From an uncultured Flavobacteriales bacterium (GTDB taxonomy: Bacteria > Bacteroidota > Bacteroidia > Flavobacteriales_G > Salibacteraceae): a stretch of 35,280 nucleotides of DNA. Below, one piece after another: positions 1 to 7,904 of the stretch. The stretch's first letter is position 1. Each line of letters opens with the position of its first letter. The position numbers and the translations under genes were made by a program. The notes below the pieces were generated by a model. The model was not told where the DNA came from. It made no database searches and saw only the letters and a program-made list of their open reading frames with translations. The stretch covers positions 1 to 35,280 of the forward strand of contig CALCCE010000047.1 in NCBI GenBank assembly GCA_937899835.1, given 5' to 3'.

Positions 1-107
1 TTGCTTATAAAAATGGTTTCAACTCCAAATCTACTTTCAATCAGGTATTTAAAATGCAAGTAGGAGTCACTCCTTCTTTGTTTCGAAGGAAAAAATTAAA
101 AGATTAA
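1..107 (+). CDS. AraC-family regulator, C-terminal fragment (cut by window edge)
   Basis: The frame beginning at base 3 is open from the window edge to a TAA at 105-107 and gives 34 residues. They read as the end of an AraC/XylS DNA-binding domain: the stretch YKNGFNSKSTFNQVFK is the recognition-helix region of the second helix-turn-helix, and GVTPSLFRR matches the family's closing 'G.SP..FR' motif. The rest of the protein, including any sensor domain, lies outside the window, so its ligand or signal is unknown. It points away from the reverse-strand gene that follows. The family call rests on a short but characteristic stretch. Confidence 0.75.
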   Translation, partial: AYKNGFNSKSTFNQVFKMQVGVTPSLFRRKKLKD

Positions 108-169
108 TTTTCGACTCGATTAGCTTTCTGGTTTTTATGCATCTAGTCGGTGGTCTTCTGACTGTAATG

Positions 170-796
170 CTAAAATTCTTTTCGCTTTTCTTCCACGTCC
201 GTTAACCACGCTTCTAAATGACTCTTGAGGCTCGACTCGTAATAGTCTAGCAGGTCTTTGGGTATAGGATTGGGCAAGATGCTTTTCACTTTGGTTTGAA
301 CAACCCTTTTGTAGATCATGAAAAAAAGTGAATACCAGTGTTCGTACTTTTGGTGGTTAAAGTCCGATTCTTTTTTCCAATTGAGCACCATTTCGGTGTA
401 TAGGGCCTGCCATTCTTCGTTGCTAATTGCTTCCCATTCCACTTTTTTAGCGTCAAAAGCGATGGAGTAGCTACTCATCCAATCGTACCGATCCTCGTCC
501 TCTCCTTCCCAAAAAGTAATCTCGTTTTCATATTCTTCCTCAAGGTAGAGTTGGTCGTCATCGATGTATGCATTCAGCCAATTGTCTGCTTGGCGATTGC
601 CAACCAATTTGCCCCTCAAGGTCAACTTTAAATAACCAAAGTCGCTGAAAACAGTGGTGGAGGGTGTTCGCGTTCTATAGTCAGTTTTGTAGGTATAGGG
701 CGGCACTTTTTTGAAACGAAGTACCAAGGTGTTAGGGTCAGGAGCTTGCCATTCCTGGAGGGATACGCGTACCGCGCTTAGTTTTTCAGTAGGCAT
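170..796 (-). CDS. Hypothetical protein, 208 aa
   Basis: Not recognised. The frame continues upstream to a TTG at 838, but the ATG at 796 (MPTEKLSAVR) is the better start. The protein is soluble, with no signal peptide or membrane segment. The middle (about residues 85-125) is very acidic and rich in Glu, Asp, Trp and Tyr, including a WEGEDEDRYDW stretch. The C-terminal third is more basic and looks helical, ending in EEKRKEF. No catalytic motif is visible. A perfect 10-bp palindrome (ataccggtat, 842-851) lies just upstream and could be a regulatory site. The next gene upstream on this strand ends about 80 bases away, so co-transcription is possible. The reading frame is convincing by length and codon usage; the function is unknown. 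Confidence 0.6.
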   Translation of the reverse strand: MPTEKLSAVRVSLQEWQAPDPNTLVLRFKKVPPYTYKTDYRTRTPSTTVFSDFGYLKLTLRGKLVGNRQADNWLNAYIDDDQLYLEEEYENEITFWEGEDEDRYDWMSSYSIAFDAKKVEWEAISNEEWQALYTEMVLNWKKESDFNHQKYEHWYSLFFMIYKRVVQTKVKSILPNPIPKDLLDYYESSLKSHLEAWLTDVEEKRKEF

Positions 797-877
797 TGGG
801 GTTATGATTATGGTATAGGCGGAAGTTGTAAGAGTCAACCTATACCGGTATGAAAATGGTTGCTTAAGAGCGCACTT

Positions 878-1483
878 TTATTTCCAATAGGTAGTTAGTG
901 TGACCCGCAAACTCTCTATCGTATTTTCTTTGGGCATTCGGATTTGTAAAACAATTTTCATGGTATCCGTCTCCCAGGTTTTTCGTTCACCAACTGAATT
1001 TTTACCTATATGTTCCAACACATTCGTTTTTTCAGTAGGCCTACCATAACCTTTGCTGATCTGCTGGCTTATTTCATTGTAAAAAAGAATATATTCTTTT
1101 TTATGTGAAATTTCATCTTTCAACTTTTTTTCCATGGCGTCAAAGTCGAAAACACTCACACCGTTGGTGGCTCTCCAACTGGTTGAGGTATACCACAACA
1201 CATCTCCGCTTTCATCAAAAAAGTATTCAGAAATGGCTGGAACCCGAAAATAGCTTCGTTTTCTTTCATAATAATAGGGCTGCCCCAGGTTCTTTTGAGC
1301 GACCATAGGGTAGAGGCTTGGGCTCAAGATGGTGGTTATGTTTCCATTACGTTCTGTTAGGGTAGCTTCTAAAGCTTTCTCAAATTGCGCTACATGGTCA
1401 CTGTTGACTTGTTTTATTATGTAATGTTGGCCGGTAGCTCCTAAACAGAGAAACAAAGCAAAAAATACAAGTATAATTTTCAT
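878..1483 (-). CDS. Hypothetical secreted protein, 201 aa
   Basis: Function not recognised. The N-terminus (MKIILVFFALFLCLGATGQ) is a typical signal peptide with probable cleavage before or after the Gln, so the mature protein is expected in the periplasm or outside. The frame also allows a TTG start three codons upstream, but the ATG at 1483 places the signal peptide correctly. The mature part is mixed alpha/beta in character, Lys- and Glu-rich, with no cysteines after the signal and no enzymatic motif I can name. It lies between two reverse-strand genes, about 120 bases downstream of the HAD enzyme. It is probably a lineage-specific protein of the kind common in Bacteroidota. Confidence 0.65.
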   Translation of the reverse strand: MKIILVFFALFLCLGATGQHYIIKQVNSDHVAQFEKALEATLTERNGNITTILSPSLYPMVAQKNLGQPYYYERKRSYFRVPAISEYFFDESGDVLWYTSTSWRATNGVSVFDFDAMEKKLKDEISHKKEYILFYNEISQQISKGYGRPTEKTNVLEHIGKNSVGERKTWETDTMKIVLQIRMPKENTIESLRVTLTTYWK

Positions 1484-1602
1484 GAGTTTCAATCAGGTTT
1501 ATCGTAAAGTGATGACTTTAGTAGTTTGATTCTTTTACTCTAAGGGTTTGATTTAGTTTGGAAGCGGTAAATGTTTCACTTTGACGTGAATTACTATGTA
1601 GC

Positions 1603-2280
1603 TTAGCCTAATTCTTCAGCATCGATAATCTGTTGAATTAAGTCCGGCAAATTAGAGTCTTTAAAGTTTGCTGGTAGGTAATAAGGATTATAAATTTCAC
1701 CCTTTCGTGAGATGTAAGCAGTTTTAAGTCCGGCTTTTTGAGCTCCGAATAAATCCCAATCGTGGGCCGCCACCATAACCACCTCTTCCATGGCCAATCT
1801 TTCTTGCCTGGCCGCAGATTGATAAATGTTGAGAAATGGTTTGTATTGGGCAACCTGATCCACGGAGTAGTAGGAGTCAAACAGGTGGATGATGCTGGCA
1901 TTGGTCAACTGTTCTGTCATCATAGCTAAAGACGAGTTGGAAACCGCAATCACCCGAATGTTCTTCTTTTTTAGCATCGTGAGAGCTGGCAACACATCTT
2001 CGTAAGCGGGCAACCCTTGAAAGGCTCCCAATATTTCGTCCTTGGTTTCAGTGCTTAACCGTTGATTGTTTTCAAAAAACACACTTTCTAAAGCCGCGCC
2101 AGCCAACTCTCCAAAACTTTGATACGTACCCATGATTCCCATGATGCAGGAGCTGTGGAGTAGCTTGGTGAACCAATACTTTAGTACATTCTTATCGTCA
2201 AAGTGCTTGTCGAACTGCGCTCTCAGCAAGCTCAGGTTCAATAAGGTTTCATTCATGTCAAAAAATACGGCTCTTATCAT
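1603..2280 (-). CDS. HAD-superfamily hydrolase, haloacid dehalogenase type II-like
   Basis: A complete 225-residue enzyme of the haloacid dehalogenase superfamily. Motif I is AVFFDMNETLLNL near residues 4-16; the first Asp (D8) is the expected nucleophile. Motif II is the Ser in IAVSNSS, motif III the Lys in YKPFLNIY, and motif IV the acidic residues in VAAHDWDLFGA. The 'FD.NETLL' and 'VAAH.WD..GA..AG' signatures resemble proteins annotated as type II (S)-2-haloacid dehalogenases, which hydrolyse the carbon-halogen bond of 2-haloacids through an aspartyl ester. Many such homologues act on other small substrates, so dehalogenation is inferred from family membership only. The protein is cytoplasmic. 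The ATG at 2280 directly precedes the motif and is a secure start. Confidence 0.85.
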   Translation of the reverse strand: MIRAVFFDMNETLLNLSLLRAQFDKHFDDKNVLKYWFTKLLHSSCIMGIMGTYQSFGELAGAALESVFFENNQRLSTETKDEILGAFQGLPAYEDVLPALTMLKKKNIRVIAVSNSSLAMMTEQLTNASIIHLFDSYYSVDQVAQYKPFLNIYQSAARQERLAMEEVVMVAAHDWDLFGAQKAGLKTAYISRKGEIYNPYYLPANFKDSNLPDLIQQIIDAEELG

Positions 2281-2606
2281 GCTTTAGGAAATTAGCAACC
2301 CGACGATCATTGGAGGCATTGGGGTAAATTGGTTTGCGACCTAACGGGAAAGGTACAAAAGGAATTTGGTGAGAAGGGAGAGATTCGTTGTAGCAGGATT
2401 TTAATATAGGAGAGGTGGCAGGTTGAGGCAATTTTTTGTGCGATTTTGACATCGGACTTGTAGGTGCTTTTTGGGTCGGTGTGTATTTCACGGTTGTGCA
2501 GGCTTGATGTACTCTGACCAGAAATTACCTTTTTTTGGACAAATATTCCCCTCAATTGGCTTTTAGATACTTCAATTTTGAATTCTTCACCAATCTTTCA
2601 AAAGCA
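2281..2606. other. Intergenic region between divergent genes
   Basis: Separates the reverse-strand HAD gene from the forward-strand dehydrogenase. Open frames of 77 and 82 codons exist here on the reverse strand, but they overlap one another, show no recognisable protein features and run into the HAD gene, so I do not call them. The only signal I can support is a candidate forward promoter near 2504-2533. Confidence 0.5.
2504..2533 (+). promoter_or_regulatory. Candidate promoter for the SDR gene
   Basis: TTG at 2504-2506, a 19-bp spacer, then TACCTTTT at 2526-2533. The second element matches the Bacteroidota -7 consensus TAnnTTTG at 7 of 8 positions. If it is used, transcription would begin near 2540, which would exclude the upstream TTG codon at 2535 as the start of the following gene. 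Confidence 0.35.
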
Positions 2607-3530
2607 TTGAAGCCACAAGTCATCATGATCACAGGAGCAAACACGGGATTAGGTAAAGATGCCGCCCGTCAGTTTGCGTTATTGTCCAATACAAAAAAAG
2701 TGTATTTGGCATGTAGAAATCTCTCCAAAGCGGAGAAGGCAAAGGAAGAGTTAGAAAAGGTGACCCAGAGGGACATTTTTGAAGTTTTCCATTTTAATCC
2801 AGCTCAACTTTCAAGTATTCAACAGGCTGTTGGAGGGTTAACAGGACCCATTGATGTGCTCATCATGAATGCCGGTGGTTTTGGCGGAAAAAGACCAGGC
2901 GAATTGACCCCACAAGGAGTTACGCATCAGTTTGAAGCCAACGTTACTGGCCATGCTAAGTTGGCCGAAGCCTTGGTAGAGGCAGGTAAATTGAAGCAAA
3001 CCGCAGTTTACGTGAGTTCTGAAGTAGCCAGGGGTGTGAAAAGCTTACAAGCACCTGCGCCAGAATTGAAAAGCCATTCGGTAGAAGAAATTCAATCCAT
3101 TGCTACCGGCCGCTATTTTGATCAGTGGGATCCCATGACGGCTTACGGGCATACCAAGTACATTGGCACACTTTGGATGTATGCCTTTGCCAGAAAATAC
3201 CCTGAGTTGAAGTGCCTGACCATTACCCCCGGTTCCACTAAAGGAACAGAAGCAGTAGAAGATTTTCCAGCTCCGATGCGGTTCATGTTCAAATACATCA
3301 TGATGCCCCTGGTGATGCCCCTTAGAGGAATGGTACACTCCTTAGAAACAGGAGCTAAAAGGTATGTAGATGTTGCAGTCCAAGATCGCTATAAGTCGGG
3401 GAAATTTTATGGAAGTGAAAAAGAAAAAATTACTGGAAAATTGGTAGAACAGGAACCTTTTTTACCGTCTCTGCAAAAGTTGGAATATCAAGAAAATGCT
3501 TACCAAGCAGTTCAATCCTACATTGGATAG
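2607..3530 (+). CDS. Short-chain dehydrogenase/reductase (SDR family)
   Basis: An NAD(P)-dependent oxidoreductase with a Rossmann fold. The N-terminus carries the nucleotide-binding glycine motif TGANTGLGK, followed by the SDR-typical NAGG and a YGHTK active-site pair (YxxxK), with a VSSEVA stretch supplying the preceding Ser. The set and spacing suit a classical SDR extended at the C-terminus (about 307 residues), resembling WW-domain oxidoreductase/retinol dehydrogenase-like relatives; the substrate is unknown. The frame is open back to a TTG at 2535. I chose the TTG at 2607 (MKPQVIMITGAN) because it gives the usual short lead into the glycine motif; the ATG at 2625 would clip it close. The secreted SRPBCC gene starts 45 bases downstream and is probably co-transcribed. 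Confidence 0.85.
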   Translation: MKPQVIMITGANTGLGKDAARQFALLSNTKKVYLACRNLSKAEKAKEELEKVTQRDIFEVFHFNPAQLSSIQQAVGGLTGPIDVLIMNAGGFGGKRPGELTPQGVTHQFEANVTGHAKLAEALVEAGKLKQTAVYVSSEVARGVKSLQAPAPELKSHSVEEIQSIATGRYFDQWDPMTAYGHTKYIGTLWMYAFARKYPELKCLTITPGSTKGTEAVEDFPAPMRFMFKYIMMPLVMPLRGMVHSLETGAKRYVDVAVQDRYKSGKFYGSEKEKITGKLVEQEPFLPSLQKLEYQENAYQAVQSYIG

Positions 3531-3575
3531 GAGGGTAAGGGAATCAAATTGAAAAAAGGAATTGCATTGAGATTT

Positions 3576-4298
3576 ATGAAAGTAGTTATAAGAAAAGTAA
3601 GCCTGATTGCGCTGTTTTGCCTCCTCATTGTCAATGGTGTGTTGGCCAGCCAAGGCAAAATAATTGAAATAGAAAGATCCATTTACATTGATGTGCCACG
3701 TGAAAAGTTGTGGAAAATTACCGGAGAGGAATTTGCTCAGGTGGATAAGTGGATTTCCGGCGTGAATGCTTCCTTTCCTATTGAAGGAAGTGTGAATGGA
3801 TCTAATGTAAAGGCCAGGACTTGCGACCCGAGTTACAAGGGCTTCAAAGAAACGACTGAAGAGTTGTTGGTTTACGACCAGGCGAACTATATTCTGACCT
3901 ACAGAATAGTGGAAGGCATGCCCGGTTTTGTGAAAGCAGGTGCCAATACCTGGACACATGAGCCGCAGGGGAAAGGAACACGCATGACCATGCACGTTAA
4001 GCTTGAAGTAAAAGGACCGGTAGGGGCCATGATGAAAGGGGTAATGAAACGAAAAATGGGTACTATTATAGAAGAAGCCCTGGAAGAGCTAAAGCTGTAT
4101 GCCGAAACGGGAGAGCAGCACCCCCGAAAGAAAGAGGCCATGCTCAAGTATAAAAAAGAGCGCTCTAAGAAGGAAAAGAAGCAGAAAAAGGTGAGTTGGG
4201 TAAAGCCCTTTAGAATAGACCATTCAATAGGTGAGGGATGGCCCGTCATGGTTTATGGCGTTGGTAAACAGGTAAAATGGCCGTGCTTTTTTGTGTAG
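3576..4298 (+). CDS. Secreted SRPBCC (START/polyketide-cyclase-like) protein
   Basis: A 240-residue protein with an N-terminal signal peptide (KVSLIALFCLLIVNGVLAS) followed by a domain that reads as SRPBCC, the fold that binds hydrophobic ligands in a deep cavity: the opening IEIERSIYIDVPREKLWKI is the typical first strand and helix ('sI.I.ap.e.vW'). The C-terminal ~60 residues are strongly basic (several KKE/KKK runs) and end unusually in WPCFFV. An upstream TTG at 3549 also opens the frame, but the ATG at 3576 sits directly before the signal peptide. It lies 45 bases behind the SDR gene and before an AraC regulator on the same strand, suggesting a small lipid- or ketone-related unit. The substrate is unknown. 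Confidence 0.7.
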   Translation: MKVVIRKVSLIALFCLLIVNGVLASQGKIIEIERSIYIDVPREKLWKITGEEFAQVDKWISGVNASFPIEGSVNGSNVKARTCDPSYKGFKETTEELLVYDQANYILTYRIVEGMPGFVKAGANTWTHEPQGKGTRMTMHVKLEVKGPVGAMMKGVMKRKMGTIIEEALEELKLYAETGEQHPRKKEAMLKYKKERSKKEKKQKKVSWVKPFRIDHSIGEGWPVMVYGVGKQVKWPCFFV

Positions 4299-4326
4299 CA
4301 TTTAATGCGTTAGAAGAGTTGTTTTC

Positions 4327-4425
4327 CACAGGAGAGAGCCCCCTGTGAAGAAGCGGAAACAATATATTTGAGTAAAGGCAATAGAGGTGAAAACTGTAAA
4401 AGGTAGCTTTATGTGCCACAGGGGC
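4327..4425 (+). promoter_or_regulatory. Candidate AraC-gene control region: CACAGG repeats around a -7 box
   Basis: An inverted repeat CACAGG (4327-4332), 9 bp, CCTGTG (4342-4347) is followed by TATATTTG (4363-4370), a perfect match to the Bacteroidota -7 consensus TAnnTTTG. A further CACAGGGGC lies at 4417-4425. No good -33 TTG is present at the expected distance, which would fit a promoter that needs an activator. The three copies of CACAGG flanking the -7 box could be operator half-sites, possibly for the AraC protein encoded downstream. This is inference from sequence pattern only. Confidence 0.35.
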
Positions 4426-4451
4426 GCTAAACGCTTATTGGTATTCTCAAT

Positions 4452-5303
4452 ATGGTAGTAGATCGCAAACATCTTGACCTGAACGGACAAATTGTGTTTG
4501 ACCAAATTCGTTTCAAGTTGCCCTTGAATGTGAAAGGGGATATGCGACAAGAGGCCTGTCTGTTCCTATCCCTTGATGCTGAAGGTAAATTGTATACGTG
4601 CAATGGGAGTGAAGAAATCGTGGCAGAGGACGCCATTTTAATGAAATGCGGAAACTATGTCCGCCATTTGACCTCCTCCCGGATAGAAAACGAAACGCAG
4701 GAGATTTTTCTTATTCACTTTTTTCAGGGACTGTTTGAATCTGTATACAAGGATGAATTGCCTGAATTTTTCGCCAATTCTTCAACGATTGAAAATAAAA
4801 CCTACACCGAAAAATTTCCGTTGACCTACTTGCTGGAAAGTTATGTGAAAAGTATCTATTTCTACTTTGATCATCCCAGTCTGGTAACCGATGAGCTATT
4901 GATGCTCAAGTTAAAAGAGTTGGTGATTTTGTTGGTGAGTTCTGATTCCTCCGGCAAAGTGAAGGAGTTTTTTCAGACCTTCTTATCGCCGGTTGAATAC
5001 GATTTTAAGAAAACCATTTCTGCGCATTTGTACGAAGATATTTCATTGGATGAATTGGCTTTTCTGTGCAATTTGAGTTTGTCCAGCTTTCAAAGAAAAT
5101 TTAAGGAAACCTACAACGACAGTCCAGCGCATTATTTCAAGTTGAAACGGTTGGAAAAGGCAGCAGTCCTATTGAAAACAGAAAAATTATCCATATCTGA
5201 TGTTTGCTATCAGAGCGGGTTTTCTGCTCCAAACTACTTTGCCAAGGTATTCAAGGCGCATTACGGAGTTTCACCAAGTCAATACAAGCGTTGCGCTCCA
5301 TAG
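4452..5303 (+). CDS. AraC-family transcriptional regulator
   Basis: A 283-residue one-component regulator. The N-terminal ~170 residues form a probable cupin-like sensor domain without a clear motif. The last ~100 residues are a standard AraC/XylS double helix-turn-helix: DISLDELAFLCNLSLSSFQRKFK is the first HTH and ISDVCYQSGFSAPNYFAKVFKAHYG the second, followed by the family closing motif GVSPSQYK. The ATG at 4452 is the only sensible start. It lies downstream of the SDR and SRPBCC genes and may control them or itself; repeats in its upstream region would suit autoregulation. The inducer is not predictable. Confidence 0.9.
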   Translation: MVVDRKHLDLNGQIVFDQIRFKLPLNVKGDMRQEACLFLSLDAEGKLYTCNGSEEIVAEDAILMKCGNYVRHLTSSRIENETQEIFLIHFFQGLFESVYKDELPEFFANSSTIENKTYTEKFPLTYLLESYVKSIYFYFDHPSLVTDELLMLKLKELVILLVSSDSSGKVKEFFQTFLSPVEYDFKKTISAHLYEDISLDELAFLCNLSLSSFQRKFKETYNDSPAHYFKLKRLEKAAVLLKTEKLSISDVCYQSGFSAPNYFAKVFKAHYGVSPSQYKRCAP

Positions 5304-5321
5304 AATAGTTGAGCATAAGGT

Positions 5322-5355
5322 AGCCCGGTAGTTGGGCCGGACCAACTACCGGGCT
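5322..5355. terminator. Strong hairpin between convergent genes
   Basis: A perfect 14-bp inverted repeat (left arm 5322-5335, agcccggtagttgg; right arm 5342-5355) with a 6-nt loop. It sits just after the AraC stop and before the convergent lipoprotein gene, so it probably ends transcription in one or both directions. No T-run follows on either side, so it is not a textbook intrinsic terminator. A partial echo of the arm (taccgggt) follows immediately. Confidence 0.55.
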
Positions 5356-5421
5356 TCGCTACCGGGTCAACCTGAGGAACACCTTGTGTGGGGTGGCTTT
5401 ATTGGATGCGCTTTTATCAAA

Positions 5422-5823
5422 TCAATTCTTGCTCATCTCAACAGTAAGGTTGCCGAAAAGGGTTTCTGCGGTCATTCTTATCCGGGTGTCGGTAAACCGT
5501 AGCAAATCCCATTGGTAGTTGTAATTGCCCCCTTCTGCGAGTGTGTCGGTGATGGTTAGCACTTTGTCATTCTCCGAAAAGATGTAGGAAAAGGCCCCGG
5601 TAGTGGTATCTGAAGCGTTGTAGTCGGTGCCAGAGCAGGGGCCACTGGTACAGGATTGAAACGTGAGACTTGATCCGTTTCCGGGAAAATTGGCTCCAAG
5701 AAGACTGGTAGAGCTGATGTTCCAGGTACCATTGATTTTGTCGTAAGCGGTTTGCTCTTCCTCTTTTTCGCAGGCGGTGAGCACCACCAATGCCAAGAAC
5801 CATGGAAGCCATGCGTTTTTCAT
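5422..5823 (-). CDS. Small lipoprotein, lipocalin-like hypothetical
   Basis: A 133-residue protein with a lipoprotein signal: WLPWFLALVVLTACEKEEE, where LTAC is the lipobox and the Cys would be lipidated. The acidic residues after the Cys (EKEEE) resemble the lipoprotein export signal of Bacteroidota, so surface exposure is possible. The mature part begins with INGTWNISS, a pattern seen in small lipocalin-like lipoproteins of this phylum, and continues with alternating hydrophobic strands. It contains one CTSGPC pair that could form a disulfide. It starts 11 bases after the stop of the TPR/LRR gene and is almost certainly in the same operon. No specific ligand can be named. Confidence 0.75.
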   Translation of the reverse strand: MKNAWLPWFLALVVLTACEKEEEQTAYDKINGTWNISSTSLLGANFPGNGSSLTFQSCTSGPCSGTDYNASDTTTGAFSYIFSENDKVLTITDTLAEGGNYNYQWDLLRFTDTRIRMTAETLFGNLTVEMSKN

Positions 5824-5834
5824 AAGGGTAGGAT

Positions 5835-7571
5835 TCAGGATTTAATTTTGCAGTTGGGCAATTGCTTTTGAAGCCGTGCGATTTCCGCTGGGGGAATGCT
5901 GTTTCCCGTAAGGATGAGTGTTTTTAGCTCCTTCAGTCCGGAAAGTTCGGGTGGCAGAGAGGTGAGGTTGTTCGATTTGAGGTTTAGTTTTCGCAGTTGG
6001 GTCAGTTGGCCTATTTCTGCTGGAAGTACTTTTAGTTGGTTGTTGGCAAGGTTCAAAACCTTCAAGTTTTCAAGTTGACCAATGGAAGCGGGGAGCACCG
6101 TCATTTTTAAGCCAGAGGCGTACAATTGATTGAGGTGGCTGATTTGGCAAATTTCCTCCGGCAGCACTTCAAACTTATCCAGGAAGCCGTTCAAGGTAAG
6201 CGAATAGCCTTGCGAAGAACTTTTTACCACCCTTTCGGCGTAGCCACCCGACACTCCTTTGCCCGAAACAATGTCGTTGAGATCAGCATTGCTAAGCCCT
6301 TCAGCTCCTTTCATAGGTTGTATACCGAATGCCTCTACCTGGTATTGCTGGTAGGCTTTCAGGTTAGCAGGCATGGATTCCTTTCCGGTTAAAAAAATAA
6401 GGTTAGATGCTTTTTTAGATTGGAATGCCGGAGCAAATAGAAGGGATCCTGCTTGCCGTGTTTTTTGGGTAGAAGCAGCCGCGTTGACCTTTGCACCAAT
6501 TTTTCGGGTGCTGATGAGCTGTAGCTGTGCGGCAGCCTGATTCCTTCGGTTAATGCTCGACATGGAATTGGCCATTTTTACTGCCTTCCCGGCCATCTCA
6601 ACCGCCTTGTCCAGTTGTCCAGTATATAAATAAGCGGTGGCCAGGTTGGCCTGCAAACCATAGCTGACCTTGCCATTGATGCGTGCTTTTTTATCTCCGA
6701 TGTTGGATTCAGTCAAGGCCTTCTCCCAAATGGCAATGGCCTGGCGAAGTTTTTCACCTGCTTCGCTGCTCAAACTGTTTTTTGCATAGGCTTCATAACC
6801 CTTGATAGCTGTTTCCAGAGCAGTGTTTAAATCGGAATAATCCTGCTTGCCTTTTCCGGTCATTACCTTCACGTTTTCCTGCACCTCAGAAAAATACAGG
6901 GCTGCATTCGCTGCCAACGAGGCCGCTTGCAGGCGCAACTGAAAGGCCTCTTTCACGATGGAGGCGCTTTTTTCTTGGTAGGCTGCTTTCAGGTCTTTGG
7001 AATACAAATAGCCACTGTTTCGCTTGTAGCCGAATAAGATGCTGTCTACTTGATGCCCACCACCCAATTCTTCCATGTAGAGAATTTGCCCCTCCTTGTT
7101 GGTGAATTTGATGAGGCAGGGTAGGGTGTATTTCAGGTTGTAGTAATAAGCAGGGCAGGTTTTTAGGTTGTCCACCGTAGCTTTTTCTCCCTTTCTTGTA
7201 CAAGGCACATCGTGATCCAGCATTTGTTTATCGGTGATGGTAAACGCTCCAAAGATCACAGCGATTTTTACATCCGGGTTGGCAGAGGTAAGCTGGTAGT
7301 CAGGTGCCTGATAGGCAAAATAGTTGCCTTTTTCTACCGCTGTTTCCTGATTCTTGAAGTCCTTTTTGGGCAAAACGAGGTCCCGTTCAGAAACATTCAG
7401 TGGGCCTTTTGAAATTTCGATCTGATAGGTACTGACGCCCGTGATGGGCAGCGTAGGGTAGTTGAAGTAGGTCGTTTTTACGGACTTGTTTTTAAGGTTT
7501 TGGGCCGAGGCAGGAAGTGCAAGAGCTATGGTCGAACACAAAAATAAAATGGGTTTCAAGAAAGGGTTCAT
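5835..7571 (-). CDS. Secreted TPR and leucine-rich-repeat protein
   Basis: A 578-residue exported protein. It starts with a signal peptide (FLKPILFLCSTIALALPASA). The middle contains a tetratricopeptide-like stretch (around residues 295-345, with ATAYLYTGQLDKAVEMAGKA). The C-terminal ~110 residues are leucine-rich repeats of the bacterial type: LPASIGQLENLKVLNLANNQ, LPAEIGQLTQLRKLNLKSNN and LPPELSGLKELKTLILTGNS are successive units of 23 residues. Both repeat types mediate protein contact, so a binding or scaffold role in the envelope is likely. There is no T9SS sorting domain. It is followed after 11 bases by the small lipoprotein. The partner and process are unknown. Confidence 0.8.
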   Translation of the reverse strand: MNPFLKPILFLCSTIALALPASAQNLKNKSVKTTYFNYPTLPITGVSTYQIEISKGPLNVSERDLVLPKKDFKNQETAVEKGNYFAYQAPDYQLTSANPDVKIAVIFGAFTITDKQMLDHDVPCTRKGEKATVDNLKTCPAYYYNLKYTLPCLIKFTNKEGQILYMEELGGGHQVDSILFGYKRNSGYLYSKDLKAAYQEKSASIVKEAFQLRLQAASLAANAALYFSEVQENVKVMTGKGKQDYSDLNTALETAIKGYEAYAKNSLSSEAGEKLRQAIAIWEKALTESNIGDKKARINGKVSYGLQANLATAYLYTGQLDKAVEMAGKAVKMANSMSSINRRNQAAAQLQLISTRKIGAKVNAAASTQKTRQAGSLLFAPAFQSKKASNLIFLTGKESMPANLKAYQQYQVEAFGIQPMKGAEGLSNADLNDIVSGKGVSGGYAERVVKSSSQGYSLTLNGFLDKFEVLPEEICQISHLNQLYASGLKMTVLPASIGQLENLKVLNLANNQLKVLPAEIGQLTQLRKLNLKSNNLTSLPPELSGLKELKTLILTGNSIPPAEIARLQKQLPNCKIKS

Positions 7572-7904
7572 GCGCGGTAAGAATTGGTTTAGGGTGCCTA
7601 AAAAATCAACTGTTGGTGAAGGGCAAATCGCAGATTTTTATCCGTAGCACTGCGACAGCAACTATGTTTTAGTGATTCGGCAAAATTAGCCCTGAGGTGT
7701 TTCAATGGCCATTTTTACATGGATACATGAGGGATACACCGTTGCTTTTTGGTGCTTTTTTTCAGTATTTCTTACTGGTACGGTGAGGAACTATAAGGAT
7801 GCTCGTTGCGAACGGGCAGGTTGAGGAACAGACCAAACACCAGCACGTGACCAGGCTTTCGTTGGTCAGGGGCAAGGTCGGAAATGGGAGAAAGGCTGAA
7901 GGCT
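7572..7904. other. Intergenic region upstream of the TPR/LRR gene
   Basis: This 333-base stretch separates two reverse-strand genes. Apart from a -7-like element at 7681-7688 I see no gene, RNA or repeat. A 65-codon forward frame running into the downstream gene is an antisense shadow. Confidence 0.5.
7681..7688 (-). promoter_or_regulatory. Candidate -7 element for the TPR/LRR operon
   Basis: Read on the reverse strand this is TAATTTTG, a perfect match to TAnnTTTG, about 110 bases before the start codon. A TTG lies upstream but only 14 bases away, shorter than the usual 19-21, so the -33 box is not convincing. Confidence 0.35.

Noticed and set aside
2258-2555. Two overlapping reverse-strand ORFs of 77 and 82 codons
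   Set aside because: Different frames of the same intergenic stretch, no motif, and a likely forward promoter lies inside.
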